From an uncultured Bacilli bacterium (lineage in GTDB: Bacteria > Bacillota_I > Bacilli_A > RF39 > UBA660), in contig CANQFD010000003.1 of assembly GCA_947598325.1 (NCBI GenBank), positions 1-64,000 of the forward strand: a stretch of 64,000 bases of DNA. Reading direction: 5' to 3'. The position numbers were made by a program, and so were the translations under genes. Of this stretch, positions 19,577 through 30,870 are shown piece after piece. The stretch's first letter is position 1, and every line of letters begins with the position of its first letter. The notes under the pieces are model-generated. The model saw only the letters and a list, made by a program, of their open reading frames with translations, made no database searches and was not told where the DNA came from.

Positions 19577-20509
19577 CTAATCAAATTTAATTATTTCCAT
19601 ATAATTCTTTGGAAAACCCATCTCATTATATAATTTTGATATAGATATTGATTCAACTTTATTATCAAAATCTATAAATTCATTTTCTATTTCCATCATC
19701 ATTTCATCAAATTTATCTTTAATTAGCATTTGTTTTAATATTATTATTAAAGCAAAAATATCATTTTTACCATAGACATATTCTCCATCTTTTATATCTA
19801 TATTAAGCATTCTATGAAATTTTGTATCATCAATATATCTTTGACTTTTATGATTAAAAACTATATCTTCATGTGCACACAAATTTCTATAATTTGCAAG
19901 TAAAGATAAATATATTTCCATATCTTTAACGTCTATGTTATAATTTTCTGCCAATGCTATTTGATCCTCTATTTTTAGTATTCCATATAATTCATTTATT
20001 AAACCAAAAGAAAGAACTTTAACTAGTATCCATAATGGAATATATCCATAATTACTAATATAATGGCTAGTTGCTGTATGTTTTGAACCATTAACTCTTA
20101 TTTGTCTTTTCATCTTATTTATTACATCTTCAACTCTTCTTTTTTCTTTATTATCTGAAGTAAAATTAGATTCTTTTAAATATTCCTTTTCTTTATAGCC
20201 GTATTTTTTAGATAATTGATAACTAATTATACTCTTAATATTATTTTCTATAATTAATAAATTTTTAAATAAAATGTTTCTTAAGTTTCTATCAAAAGTA
20301 AATAATGCATATAACTCATCAAAGGTAGTACCATAAATAAACCTTTTATCTTTTATTGAATTCATAAATAAATATCTATAACCATTTATAAAAAAGTAAT
20401 TTTCCATAAATAAAATATCTTTAGTTTTTTCATTATCAGTTATAGTTAAGCCTTTAGATTTAAAAACATTTATTTGCTCATCTAAAGTTTTAAATTCCTT
20501 TTTATTCAT
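19577..20509 (-). CDS. Abi family (Abi_2) HEPN protein, second copy
   Basis: KTLDEQINVFKSKGLTITDNEKTKDILFMENYFFINGYRYLF N-terminus and HEPN RxxxxH in LLANYRNLCAHEDIVFN. Start placed at 20509 behind AGGTGAT. Confidence 0.82.
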   Translation of the reverse strand: MNKKEFKTLDEQINVFKSKGLTITDNEKTKDILFMENYFFINGYRYLFMNSIKDKRFIYGTTFDELYALFTFDRNLRNILFKNLLIIENNIKSIISYQLSKKYGYKEKEYLKESNFTSDNKEKRRVEDVINKMKRQIRVNGSKHTATSHYISNYGYIPLWILVKVLSFGLINELYGILKIEDQIALAENYNIDVKDMEIYLSLLANYRNLCAHEDIVFNHKSQRYIDDTKFHRMLNIDIKDGEYVYGKNDIFALIIILKQMLIKDKFDEMMMEIENEFIDFDNKVESISISKLYNEMGFPKNYMEIIKFD

Positions 20510-20621
20510 AGCATCACCTATTAAATTATACCACAAAAAAAATATGCATTAAAGTGATATTATAAAATTATATAAAATAACATTTTTTACACATATTTTT
20601 ACAAAATTTGAAAATTAATAA

Positions 20622-21554
20622 TTATTTTTTTCTTAAATTTTCTGCTAAATCTTTTATCTTTCTAAATCTATGATTTAAACATGATTTTGTTATCTTAACA
20701 CCTGTTTCTAAACTTATAATTTCACTTAATTCTAATAGTGAACTCTCTGGATATTTTATTCTAAATTCTGCTACTTCTTTTAGTTTTTCATCTAACACAT
20801 CATATGCATCATTTTCTTTAATAAATTTTATTTCATTTATTTGTTTTAATGCAGTTTTCATACTTTTCTCTAAATTTGCTTGTTCACAGTTATTTAATCT
20901 ATTTGTCATGTTTATTTTGTCCCTATATACTCTAATATCTTCATAATACATAACTCCATCATACGCTTTTATAAGTTTTAAAAAATCACATATTTTTTCA
21001 GATTCTTTTATGTATACCATATATCCTTTTTTTCTTCTTAAAATCTTTGCATTTAAATTAAAATCATTTAATTGTGTACATAAAAATTCTGCTAATTTTA
21101 AATCTGGAATTAAAAATTCTAAATGATATCTAGATGTCTTTGGGTCATTTATACTTCCACCTATTAAAAAGCATCCTCTTATAAATGAAGATTTTAATTC
21201 TGTATCACAAATTATTGAATCATTTGGAACCTCAGATAACTTCATTTCATTTTCATTTAATAAACCTATATCCTTTATAATGGATAAAACATTTCTTTTT
21301 ATTTCAATAATATATATTTCATTTTTCTTAAAATTGTAATTTTTTCTTATTGTTATATTAGCTGTTACATTATATAATTCTTTTATTGTTTTAAATATTC
21401 TATTTGCAACATTAATATTTTCAGTTTGAATTCTTATACAATAAATTTTGATATCTGAATTTGTTCTAAGCATTCCTGATAGCTCTGATATTTTCTCTAA
21501 TTTTGAACTTTCTAGTTTTGAAATTTCTTCTTTTATTTTATATGAAAAAGTCAT
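20622..21554 (-). CDS. whiA: DNA-binding protein WhiA
   Basis: 310 aa; SELSGMLRT, SFIRGCFLIGGSINDPKTSRYHLEF, NCEQANLEKSM and C-terminal HTH LLELSEIISLETGVKITKSCLNHRFRKI. Confidence 0.93.
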   Translation of the reverse strand: MTFSYKIKEEISKLESSKLEKISELSGMLRTNSDIKIYCIRIQTENINVANRIFKTIKELYNVTANITIRKNYNFKKNEIYIIEIKRNVLSIIKDIGLLNENEMKLSEVPNDSIICDTELKSSFIRGCFLIGGSINDPKTSRYHLEFLIPDLKLAEFLCTQLNDFNLNAKILRRKKGYMVYIKESEKICDFLKLIKAYDGVMYYEDIRVYRDKINMTNRLNNCEQANLEKSMKTALKQINEIKFIKENDAYDVLDEKLKEVAEFRIKYPESSLLELSEIISLETGVKITKSCLNHRFRKIKDLAENLRKK

Positions 21555-21566
21555 GTATACATCTCC

Positions 21567-22433
21567 TTAATTTAGTTTTTTTATTATATCTGTTGCTGCG
21601 ATTGCTCCTTCTGCTGCTGCTGTTATTATTTGATATAAATCTTTTTTTATTATGTCACCAGCCGCATATATATTTTCTATATTAGTTCTCATATGATTAT
21701 CAACAACTATATAGTCTTTTTCTGTTTTTATATTTAAATTATCTATAAATTTAGTATTTGGTGTATAACCATTTAGTATAAATAAACCATCTACTTTAAT
21801 ACTAGACCCATCTTCTAATTTTATTTCACTAAGTACACCATTATCCTCTTCTAATGAAATTATTTTTAAATCATCTATTATCTTAATATTATCTTTATTT
21901 ATTTTAACATTATTTTTAGAATAATTAAAATAATACACTTTTTGTGCTATATTACTTAGGTATTTTGTTTCTGAAATTGAATCATCTTGACCACCTACTA
22001 CAGCAACTATTTTATTTTTAAATAAACTACCATCACATTTTGCGCAGTAACTTACTCCTTTTCCAATTAATTTTGATTCACTCACTAAATTTAAAGATCT
22101 CTCGCACCTACCACAAGTAAGTATTATATATTTTGATTTATATGTTTGTTTGTCAGTTATAACTGATATTTCTTCTTCGTTATTTTCTATTTTTAATACT
22201 TTTTCTATAGCTATAGGTATGTCCATATTATTTACTTGTTCATACATAGAATAGGCCATCTTACCAGAATCTTGATCGTTTATTCCTAAATAATTATTTA
22301 TTTTATTTGCTTTTAAAATATTTCCGCCAGGAGTATTTTTTTCTATTATTAAGACTTTTTTATTTGCATTTTTTAAATATATAGATGCGCTCATACCAGC
22401 AGGTCCACTACCTATTATTATACAATCATACAT
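21567..22433 (-). CDS. trxB: Thioredoxin reductase-like NAD(P)/FAD oxidoreductase
   Basis: IIGSGPAGMSASIYL, SYCAKCDGSLF (CxxC), VVGGQDDSISE, NIYAAGDI. Confidence 0.85.
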   Translation of the reverse strand: MYDCIIIGSGPAGMSASIYLKNANKKVLIIEKNTPGGNILKANKINNYLGINDQDSGKMAYSMYEQVNNMDIPIAIEKVLKIENNEEEISVITDKQTYKSKYIILTCGRCERSLNLVSESKLIGKGVSYCAKCDGSLFKNKIVAVVGGQDDSISETKYLSNIAQKVYYFNYSKNNVKINKDNIKIIDDLKIISLEEDNGVLSEIKLEDGSSIKVDGLFILNGYTPNTKFIDNLNIKTEKDYIVVDNHMRTNIENIYAAGDIIKKDLYQIITAAAEGAIAATDIIKKLN

Positions 22434-22434
22434 A

Positions 22435-23217
22435 CTATTCCTCCTTTTTATATTTTTCTTGCATTTTTGATTTTGAAATTAAAATCATTCCTATTATTAT
22501 ACTAATTAAAGATATAAATTGTGCCATTTTTATATTAAAAAACATTAAACTATCTGTTCTACTTGATTCAATAAAAAATCTTATAATACCATAAAATATT
22601 AAATATAACCCTGATGATACACCTAGTTTTATTTCTTTTTTATTTCTTATTGCTATTATTAAAATTGCTCCAACTAAACATCCTAAACTCTCAAATAGAA
22701 AAGTAGGGAAATAATAATTATTATCAATGTGCATTCCATTAATTATAAAATTTGGCAAATGCATATTTTTTAATGTTTCATAAGAAACTACACCTCCATG
22801 TGCTTCACCATTAAAAAAATTTCCCCATCTACCTAAAGATTGTGCGATCATTATAGCAGGCGCTATTATATCTAGCATTCTTAGAAAATTAATATTCTTT
22901 TTCTTACAAAAAACATATACAAATAAAGCACCAAATATAAGCCCGCCATGAATTGCAAGACCTCCATTTCTTATTGCAAATATATCAATTGGGTTATTTA
23001 AATAGTATTTATAATTAAATATTACATAATATAGTCTTGCTCCTATAATTCCTATTATTAATCCATAAAATATCATATCACTAATCAAATCTTTATTTAT
23101 ACCATGTTTTTTTGATTCTTTTATAATTAATACATAAGCTATAATAACCCCAAGTAATATAAATATTGAATAAAAATAAATGTTAAAACCTAGTATATTA
23201 AATGCAACCCTATTCAT
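22435..23217 (-). CDS. lgt: Prolipoprotein diacylglyceryl transferase
   Basis: GGLAIHGGLIFG, IAQSLGRWGNFFNGEAHGG, YLIFYGIIRFFIESSRTDSLMF motifs. Confidence 0.93.
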   Translation of the reverse strand: MNRVAFNILGFNIYFYSIFILLGVIIAYVLIIKESKKHGINKDLISDMIFYGLIIGIIGARLYYVIFNYKYYLNNPIDIFAIRNGGLAIHGGLIFGALFVYVFCKKKNINFLRMLDIIAPAIMIAQSLGRWGNFFNGEAHGGVVSYETLKNMHLPNFIINGMHIDNNYYFPTFLFESLGCLVGAILIIAIRNKKEIKLGVSSGLYLIFYGIIRFFIESSRTDSLMFFNIKMAQFISLISIIIGMILISKSKMQEKYKKEE

Positions 23218-23632
23218 TATTACACCTTCTTATGATAGGTTTTATTATTAATTCCTCCATAAAAAAATTCATTACACTTATCATAACCGCAATAAGAACT
23301 CCACTTATAATACCATGTATATGAAAGTGATTACCTAATATAAAATCAACTATTTTTAAAATAAATAAATTAATAAATGGATAAAATAGACCAAATGTTA
23401 GTCCTGTTATAGGTATTGTTAATTTAAAAATGATTGGTTTTATAGTTTTATTAAGTAAATATATTATTAATACTGCAAGGAAACCATATAGAATATTATC
23501 AATGTCAAAAGAATTAAATATTTTATCTATTAAAACTAAAACTATCGTGTATCCTATCATATAAAGTATCCAGTCAATAAATTTATTTAATTTTATTTCA
23601 TGACCTTTTTCTGTAATAATCTTCATATTAAT
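23210..23632 (-). CDS. YvlD/phage-holin-family IV small membrane protein
   Basis: Four TM segments; NKTIKPIIFKLTIPITGLTFGLFYPFINLFIL; start uncertain. Confidence 0.6.
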   Translation of the reverse strand: MNMKIITEKGHEIKLNKFIDWILYMIGYTIVLVLIDKIFNSFDIDNILYGFLAVLIIYLLNKTIKPIIFKLTIPITGLTFGLFYPFINLFILKIVDFILGNHFHIHGIISGVLIAVMISVMNFFMEELIIKPIIRRCNNE

Positions 23633-23687
23633 CATATCCTTCACGTTTAATAATTATATCATCAATTAAGAAAAATAAAAAGACATT

Positions 23688-26498
23688 TTATAAAACATCT
23701 TTTAAAAATTTCCCTGTATAACTCTTTGTTTCTTGTACAATCTTTTCTGGTGTTCCACTAAATATTATTTCTCCACCATCATCTCCGCCTTCAGGTCCTA
23801 AATCAATTATGTGATCAGCTTGTGCTATTACATCTAAATTATGTTCTATAATTATTACTGTATCACCATTATCTACTATTCTATTTAGTATTTTAAGTAA
23901 CTTCTTAATATCATGTGTATGAAGACCTGTTGTAGGCTCATCTAAAATAAATAAGCTTTTCCCTGTAGGTTTTTTCTGAAGTTCTTTTGCAAGTTTTACT
24001 CTTGATGCTTCACCACCAGATAATGTTGGTGCACTTTGACCTAACTTCATATATCCTAGACCAACATTTAAAAGAACTTCTAATTTGGATTTTACTTTTG
24101 GAATATTTTCAAAAAACATATAAGCATCTTCTACTGTCATATTTAAAACATCGTTTATATTTTTTCCCTTATATTTTATTTGAAGAGTCTCACTATTATA
24201 TCTTGTCCCGTGACAAATTTCACAAGGAACATATACATCTGGAAGAAAATGCATTTCTATTTTTTTAACTCCATCTCCAAAACATGCTTCACATCTTCCA
24301 CCTTTTACATTAAATGAAAATCTTCCTTTATCATATCCTCTTATCTTAGCTTCTTTAGTACTTGCAAAAACATCCCTAATATCATCAAATACTCCTGTAT
24401 AAGTTGCAGGATTACTTCTTGGAGTTTTTCCAATAGGATCCTGAGATATATTAACTATTTTATCTAAATATTCTATTCCTTTTATTTCTTTATGCTTTCC
24501 TGGTCTTTCCTTTGTTTTATATAATGAATTTCTAACAACCTTATATAATATTTGATTTACAAGAGTAGATTTTCCTGATCCTGACACTCCTGTTACACAT
24601 ATAAATTTTCCAAGTGGGAACTTAACATTTATGTTTTTTAGATTATTTTCTTTAGCACCTCTTACTTCTAAATTTAAACCATTTCCTTTTCTTCTCTTTT
24701 TTGGAACTTCTATTCTTTCTTTTCCAGATAAATATTTTCCTGTTATACTATTTTCATTTTCCATAACCTCTTTAGGAGTACCAGTTGCAACCACATAACC
24801 ACCTTTTTCTCCTTGCATAGGACCTATATCAACCAAATAATCAGCTTGAAGCATAGTATCATGATCATGTTCAACTACAATAAGTGTATTACCTAAATCT
24901 CTCATTTCTATCATAGAGTTAATTAACTTTTGATTATCTCTTTGATGAAGTCCAATTGATGGTTCATCTAGAACATATAATATTCCTGTTAATCTAGAAC
25001 CTATTTGTGTAGCAAGTCTTATTCTTTGACTCTCCCCTCCAGATAAAGTTGCAGCTGTTCTATTTAATGTTAAATATTCAAGACCAACATTTATTAAAAA
25101 TTCTAATCTATCTTTTATTTCTTTTAATATAATTTCAGATATTTGCTTTTGTTCTTTAGTAAGTTTTAGTTTATCAATAAATTCATATAATTTTTTTATA
25201 CTTAAATTACAAACATCATATATATTTTTATTATTTATATAAATATTAAGAACACTTTGTGATAATCTAGCACCATGACAATGTTCACATTCTTGTTCAA
25301 CCATATATCCTTCAAGCCACTGTCTAATAAATGAAGAAGTTGTTTCTTTGTATCTTCTTTCAAGCAGATTTATTACACCTTCATATACTTCTATTTTATT
25401 ATATGTATTACCACTTTTTGAGTAAAAATTGAAGTGAATAGGTTTATCACTGCCATAAAGAACTAAATTTATTTCTTTCTTACTTAACTTTTCCACAGGT
25501 TTATTCATATCTATATTATTTTTTTTACAAAATGTTTCTAATTTTTGGATATATATATTTGTATCTTCCATATTCTTAAATGGAAGAATTGCTCCTTCAC
25601 TTAAAGTTTTACTTCTATCTGGGATTACTAAATCAACATCCATTTTTTGTTTAAAACCAAGTCCTTTACAATATGGACATGCACCGTATGGAGCATTAAA
25701 CGAAAATATCCTTGGTTCTAGTTCCTTAAGTGAATAATTACAGTGTGGACATGCAAATGTCTCACTTAATATTATTTCTTCCTTTCCAATAACATCTACA
25801 ATAACCTTTCCCTTTGATAATTTAGATGCAGTTTCAAGTGATTCATACAACCTACTTCTAATACCTTCCTTAATTATAAGTCTGTCAATTATTACATCAA
25901 TATTATCTTTTTTATTTTTCTCCAAAATAATTTCTTCGCTTAAATCATATATTTCTTTATTTATACGTACTCTAGCATAACCTTCTTTTCTTAGATTATT
26001 TAAAGTATCAATATGAGTCCCTTTTTCTCCTTCAACAACTGGACTTAATATCATTATTTTAGTTCCAATATCAAGTTCTAAAATCTTGTTTGTCATCTCT
26101 TCAATAGATTGACTCGTTATTGGAATATGATGATTTGGACAATAAGGAATTCCTATTCTAGAAAATAACAATCTTAAGTAATCATATATTTCTGTTACTG
26201 TTCCAACAGTACTTCTAGGATTTCTATTAGTTGTTTTTTGATCAATACTAATAGATGGACTTAATCCTTCTATTAAATCAACATCTGGTTTTTCTGAACC
26301 ACCTAAAAATTGTCTTGCATAACTACTTAAGCTTTCAACATATCTTCTTTGTCCTTCAGCATATATTGTATCAAATGCAAGTGATGATTTACCAGAACCC
26401 GATACACCTGTCATAACTATTAGTTTATTTTTTGGTAAATCTAAATCTATATTTTTTAAATTATTTTCTCTCGCTCCTCTTATTATTATTTTATCCAC
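23688..26498 (-). CDS. uvrA: Excinuclease ABC subunit A
   Basis: 936 aa; two ABC domains (GVSGSGKSSLAFDT, GVSGSGKSTLVNQI), zinc fingers, LSGGESQRIRLA. Confidence 0.97.
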   Translation of the reverse strand: MDKIIIRGARENNLKNIDLDLPKNKLIVMTGVSGSGKSSLAFDTIYAEGQRRYVESLSSYARQFLGGSEKPDVDLIEGLSPSISIDQKTTNRNPRSTVGTVTEIYDYLRLLFSRIGIPYCPNHHIPITSQSIEEMTNKILELDIGTKIMILSPVVEGEKGTHIDTLNNLRKEGYARVRINKEIYDLSEEIILEKNKKDNIDVIIDRLIIKEGIRSRLYESLETASKLSKGKVIVDVIGKEEIILSETFACPHCNYSLKELEPRIFSFNAPYGACPYCKGLGFKQKMDVDLVIPDRSKTLSEGAILPFKNMEDTNIYIQKLETFCKKNNIDMNKPVEKLSKKEINLVLYGSDKPIHFNFYSKSGNTYNKIEVYEGVINLLERRYKETTSSFIRQWLEGYMVEQECEHCHGARLSQSVLNIYINNKNIYDVCNLSIKKLYEFIDKLKLTKEQKQISEIILKEIKDRLEFLINVGLEYLTLNRTAATLSGGESQRIRLATQIGSRLTGILYVLDEPSIGLHQRDNQKLINSMIEMRDLGNTLIVVEHDHDTMLQADYLVDIGPMQGEKGGYVVATGTPKEVMENENSITGKYLSGKERIEVPKKRRKGNGLNLEVRGAKENNLKNINVKFPLGKFICVTGVSGSGKSTLVNQILYKVVRNSLYKTKERPGKHKEIKGIEYLDKIVNISQDPIGKTPRSNPATYTGVFDDIRDVFASTKEAKIRGYDKGRFSFNVKGGRCEACFGDGVKKIEMHFLPDVYVPCEICHGTRYNSETLQIKYKGKNINDVLNMTVEDAYMFFENIPKVKSKLEVLLNVGLGYMKLGQSAPTLSGGEASRVKLAKELQKKPTGKSLFILDEPTTGLHTHDIKKLLKILNRIVDNGDTVIIIEHNLDVIAQADHIIDLGPEGGDDGGEIIFSGTPEKIVQETKSYTGKFLKDVL

Positions 26499-26598
26499 TC
26501 AAAACACTTCCTTCGGCATATTATTATACCAAATTTATTAAAATTTATGTAGCGAACATTTTATATTTTGAATATATTATTTAAGAATAGGAGATTTT

Positions 26599-27129
26599 AT
26601 GAGTATATTATTGTTTATAACAAGTATAAATAAAACTTTGGATAATGTTGATAAAAAAGATTATATAGAGTTAATAAATAATTTAAAAAAAATTATGGAA
26701 AATAATTATATTGACTTAACATATATTAGTTTTTGTGATAATACTCCAAATAAAAATATGATTCTTTATCATACGCGAAATATAGATTATAATATTAATA
26801 CTAATCATATATATTTAGGAAAGCAGTTTTTAGGCAATGCATATTATAATGATATAAATTCTGGAGAAATACTTTATAAAAATGGTAAATTAAATAAATT
26901 AAGTGAAATAATTAATTATGTTAAAGAGCTTGAAAATAATTATAATGAAGTCAAACTTATAATAGTTGATAATGAATTAAACACTAATATATATGAAAAT
27001 GAATTAAATCAATGTGGTATCAATCCTCTTGCTTTAATTTCACATACAACTTCGCTTAAAGAAATAAACGAATATCTACAAAATTTAAGTGATATTAAAA
27101 AAAAGAATTTAAATGTTAAATTAACTTAA
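26599..27129 (+). CDS. Hypothetical protein between uvrA and uvrB on the opposite strand
   Basis: 176-aa ORF with RBS-like AATAGGAG before ATG; no family recognised. Confidence 0.6.
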   Translation: MSILLFITSINKTLDNVDKKDYIELINNLKKIMENNYIDLTYISFCDNTPNKNMILYHTRNIDYNINTNHIYLGKQFLGNAYYNDINSGEILYKNGKLNKLSEIINYVKELENNYNEVKLIIVDNELNTNIYENELNQCGINPLALISHTTSLKEINEYLQNLSDIKKKNLNVKLT

Positions 27130-27142
27130 ATTCTTTTTTACT
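27096..27142. terminator. Bidirectional terminator between the convergent 26599 ORF and uvrB
   Basis: AAAAAAGAATTTAA...TTAAATTCTTTTTT spanning both 3' ends. Confidence 0.7.
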
Positions 27143-29090
27143 GCATTTTTATCTCAAATAATAAATCACGAAGATATGTTGCTCTTTCAAAATCCAATTC
27201 CTTCGCTGCTTCCATCATTTCTTTTTCTAATTTTTCAATTACTTTCTTTTTATCTTTTCTTTTATAAATTTCAGATATTTTTTCATCTTTTATTTCATCC
27301 GTATTCTTAATTAAATCTTGAATATCTTTTTTTATTGTAGTTGGAACTATATTATGTTTTCGATTGTAATCTTCTTGAATACTTCTTCTTCTTTGTGTCT
27401 CTTTAATAGCCTTATCCATGGCATCACTTATTTCATCCGCATACATTATTACATTACCATTTGAATTTCTAGCTGCTCTACCTATTGTTTGTATTAAACT
27501 TCTTTCACTTCTTAAAAATCCTTGCTTGTCAGCATCTAAAATAGCTATTAATGATACTTCTGGAATATCTATTCCTTCTCTAAGTAAATTAACTCCTACT
27601 ACCACATCATACTTTCCTAATCTTAAATCACGAACAATTTCCATTCTCTCTAAAGTCTTTATTTCATTATGTAAATACGCAACCTTTATATCTGCATTTT
27701 TTAAATAATTTGTTAACTCCTCACTCATCCTTATCGTTAGTGTAGTAACAAGTGTTCTTTCATTTTTAGCGATTCTTTTTTGAATTTGTTCTATTAAGTC
27801 ATCTATTTGATTTAAAGTTGGTTTTATTTCTATTGTTGGATCTAAAAGCCCTGTTGGTCTTATTATCTGTTCTACAATTTCCCCACCAGTTTTTTCAAGC
27901 TCATAATCTCCAGGAGTTGCTGAAACATATATAACTTGATTTATTTTATTTTCAAATTCATCAAATTTAAGAGGTCTATTATCAAGGGCACTTGGAAGTC
28001 TAAATCCATACTCAACTAATATTGATTTTCTTGCTCTATCGCCATTATACATAGCGCGAACTTGTGGAAGAGTTACATGAGATTCGTCTATTACTAATAG
28101 AAAATCTTTAGGAAAAAAGTCAATTAATGTAGTTGGTGTTTCACCTTCTTTTCTAAAAGCTAAATGCCTGCTATAATTTTCTATTCCTTTACAAAAGCCT
28201 GTTTCTTCCATCATTTCTAAGTCATAATTAGTTCTTTGTTCCAATCTTTGAAATTCCAAAAGTTTATTATTTTCTTTAAAGTATTTCAATCTATCATTTA
28301 ATTCTTCCCTAATATTTTTAATTGCTTTTTTTAGCTTTTCCTCACTTGTTACAAAATGTGAAGCCGCAAATATCGTTATAGTTTGTTTTTGACTTATAAC
28401 AGCTCCTGTAACTGTATCAAACTCAATTAACTTTTCAACTTCGTCACCAAACAAATCTATTCTATATGCCGTATTTCTTGAATAAGCTGGAACAATTTCA
28501 ATAGTATCCCCTCTTGTCCTAAACGTACCACGAACTAAATCCATATTGTTTCTCTCATAGAGCATTTCAACTAGTTTTTCTAAAATCTTATCCCTATCAA
28601 TAATATCTCCTACTTTTAAAGATAAAATTTTATTTTCATATTCCTCTTTTTCACCTAAACCATAAATACATGATACCGAAGCAACTACTATTACATCATC
28701 TCTTGATATAAGGGCTGATGTTGCACTATGTCTAAGTTCATCAATTTCATCATTTATTGATGCATCCTTTTCAATAAATGTATCACTAGATGGTACATAA
28801 GCTTCCGGCTGATAATAATCATAATATGATACAAAGTATTCTACTCTATTCTCAGGAAATAATTCTTTAAACTCTGAGTAAAGTTGTCCCGCAAGCGTCT
28901 TATTATGGGCTAAAACTAAAGTTGGTTTATTAACTTTCTCTATTACATTTGCAATAGTAAAAGTTTTACCTGTTCCTGTTGCTCCTAATAAAACCTGGTT
29001 TTTCTTGCCTTCGTTAATTCCTTTAACTAACTCTTCTATTGCTTCCGGTTGATCACCTGATGGTTTATATTTAGATACTAATTTGAACAT
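27138..29090 (-). CDS. uvrB: Excinuclease ABC subunit B
   Basis: [49 protein letters not shown]-terminal UVR motif. Start moved to ATG 29090 behind AGGAGG. Confidence 0.97.
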   Translation of the reverse strand: MFKLVSKYKPSGDQPEAIEELVKGINEGKKNQVLLGATGTGKTFTIANVIEKVNKPTLVLAHNKTLAGQLYSEFKELFPENRVEYFVSYYDYYQPEAYVPSSDTFIEKDASINDEIDELRHSATSALISRDDVIVVASVSCIYGLGEKEEYENKILSLKVGDIIDRDKILEKLVEMLYERNNMDLVRGTFRTRGDTIEIVPAYSRNTAYRIDLFGDEVEKLIEFDTVTGAVISQKQTITIFAASHFVTSEEKLKKAIKNIREELNDRLKYFKENNKLLEFQRLEQRTNYDLEMMEETGFCKGIENYSRHLAFRKEGETPTTLIDFFPKDFLLVIDESHVTLPQVRAMYNGDRARKSILVEYGFRLPSALDNRPLKFDEFENKINQVIYVSATPGDYELEKTGGEIVEQIIRPTGLLDPTIEIKPTLNQIDDLIEQIQKRIAKNERTLVTTLTIRMSEELTNYLKNADIKVAYLHNEIKTLERMEIVRDLRLGKYDVVVGVNLLREGIDIPEVSLIAILDADKQGFLRSERSLIQTIGRAARNSNGNVIMYADEISDAMDKAIKETQRRRSIQEDYNRKHNIVPTTIKKDIQDLIKNTDEIKDEKISEIYKRKDKKKVIEKLEKEMMEAAKELDFERATYLRDLLFEIKMQ

Positions 29091-29341
29091 ATTTACCTCC
29101 TTACTATTGCTACTCTCAATCACGAATTTACCAAATAACACTAAACAATATTAAATCAATTTCAATACTATATTTTATCACTATTTTATAAACAAAACAA
29201 GGAAACTACTATATGTTTCCCTGTTATTATTTTTAGCTTTTTTGATATATTTAATAAAAATTACTAAACAAATCAAATAAAACAATATTTTTCTATTAAA
29301 ATCAAAAATAGCAATTTATAATATATTATTTTTATTAATTT

Positions 29342-30247
29342 TTACCATTTTTTATAAAAAAATATTACTGCGTTAGAAGATTCATCAATTCCTATTATTT
29401 TATATTCACCATGATTACAATAACTAGAATTATCACAGAATCCGTCTAAATAATATATATTAAAGGCACTTATATCTTCTTTTTTTGTATATTCAAGAAA
29501 GTTATCATCTAAATAATACTTATTTTTTATAAAATTAAACTCTCCATTATTTTTTGAAATCTTTTTAATATCTTTTTTATAATTTTGAATTAGAGAATCA
29601 TTAGATTCATAATATAATGAAAATACTTCACTACCCTGTAAAAAAGAGGGATGATAATGAAATATGATATTCCTTACGCCTTTTGGAATTTTATTAGGAA
29701 ATTCAAATTTTTTCTTAAAATAAAAATTTCGTACTCTCCAATAATTTATGCTATTATTTACTCCATCACTTGCCATAATAAAAATTGTAGAAGTTAATAC
29801 AATAAAAATATACAGTATAGAAGAAAAAATTAATAAAATTTGTATTAAATTTATTTTCTTAAGTTTTAAAATTTGTTTTCTATTTAAGTAAATTAATATT
29901 AATGAAAACATAGTTGGAATAAAGAATAATATAGTAATAATTACTGATTTAAAAATATCTTCTATAATGAATATACTTCTAAAGTAAATAAATGTAAGAA
30001 AATTAAGTATTGCACATAAATACACAAAATTTTCGGAAAAAAATTTTATTATTTGTAAATTTCTTAATTTTAAGTAAATTAACGTAATTGGTAATGCTAT
30101 CAAAAACCATATAAATATTATTATAATCATTCCAATAAATGTATCAAAAAAATCTTTAACACTATCTGAATCAATAACCATAATTATAATAAATAAAAAT
30201 GTTGGTATTAAAAATATTTTAAGATAGCATTTTATATTTTCTTTCAT
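29342..30247 (-). CDS. Multi-pass membrane protein of unknown function
   Basis: 301 aa, several TM segments in the N-terminal half. Confidence 0.55.
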   Translation of the reverse strand: MKENIKCYLKIFLIPTFLFIIIMVIDSDSVKDFFDTFIGMIIIIFIWFLIALPITLIYLKLRNLQIIKFFSENFVYLCAILNFLTFIYFRSIFIIEDIFKSVIITILFFIPTMFSLILIYLNRKQILKLKKINLIQILLIFSSILYIFIVLTSTIFIMASDGVNNSINYWRVRNFYFKKKFEFPNKIPKGVRNIIFHYHPSFLQGSEVFSLYYESNDSLIQNYKKDIKKISKNNGEFNFIKNKYYLDDNFLEYTKKEDISAFNIYYLDGFCDNSSYCNHGEYKIIGIDESSNAVIFFYKKW

Positions 30248-30280
30248 TATAGTTATTCCTCCTATAATTATAATTTTTAC

Positions 30281-30820
30281 TTACTTTATATTACTTTTTA
30301 TTTTACTACGATAAATATCTTTCCTTATACCTCTAACAAATTCAATTTGTTCTGTATTTAATGCTGTTTTTTCTATTATGTTATCATTTTCTATATCTAC
30401 TAAGTGAAAATAATGATTAGTTTCTATTATTTTTTTTAAATCTTTATAATCCACTCTTACAATAATATAATTACTTCTTTTAATAAAATAATTACTATAA
30501 AATTCCATAGTATATTTCTTAGCATTAGATTCTTTTTCAAGTCTTTGATATCTAACTTGTATTTCTCCTTTAAGTTTGCATAATTTAATTAATAGAAATA
30601 CTCCAATAATAGGGAGATATGCCTCTAATACATTTATTATTGAACCCCTATCAAAAGTATTTAAAATTAGCACAAAAATTAGAAATAATATAGAATAAAA
30701 TATAAAATTGATCCATAATGTAAGTTTAAAAGTTTTAACATAATCATTATATTGTTTGATATCAATTTCTCCGCTTACATCAAAAATTTTTTTCTCTTTT
30801 TTATTTAAAATATTATTCAT
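30281..30820 (-). CDS. Small two-TM membrane protein (YcxB-like architecture), paralogue 1
   Basis: Similar along its length to 30871..31401: GE(I/F)(D/N)IKQ, NTF(D/Q)RG(S/T)I, YTMEFYSNYFIKR / YTIEFYNNYFIKK. Confidence 0.6.
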   Translation of the reverse strand: MNNILNKKEKKIFDVSGEIDIKQYNDYVKTFKLTLWINFIFYSILFLIFVLILNTFDRGSIINVLEAYLPIIGVFLLIKLCKLKGEIQVRYQRLEKESNAKKYTMEFYSNYFIKRSNYIIVRVDYKDLKKIIETNHYFHLVDIENDNIIEKTALNTEQIEFVRGIRKDIYRSKIKSNIK

Positions 30821-30870
30821 AATTAAAATTACCCTTTCTTTTTTTTCTTTACTTAGTAAAGTTAGTTAAA

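Noticed and set aside
19565-20640. Searched both flanks of the second Abi_2 gene for a promoter-hairpin-terminator RNA like that at 3580-3650
   Set aside because: Only AT-rich sequence and the gene's own promoter were visible; no compact structured RNA supported.
23210-23644. Phage holin as evidence for a prophage
   Set aside because: Belongs to a common chromosomal membrane family (YvlD/holin IV-like); no phage structural, integrase or lysis genes nearby.
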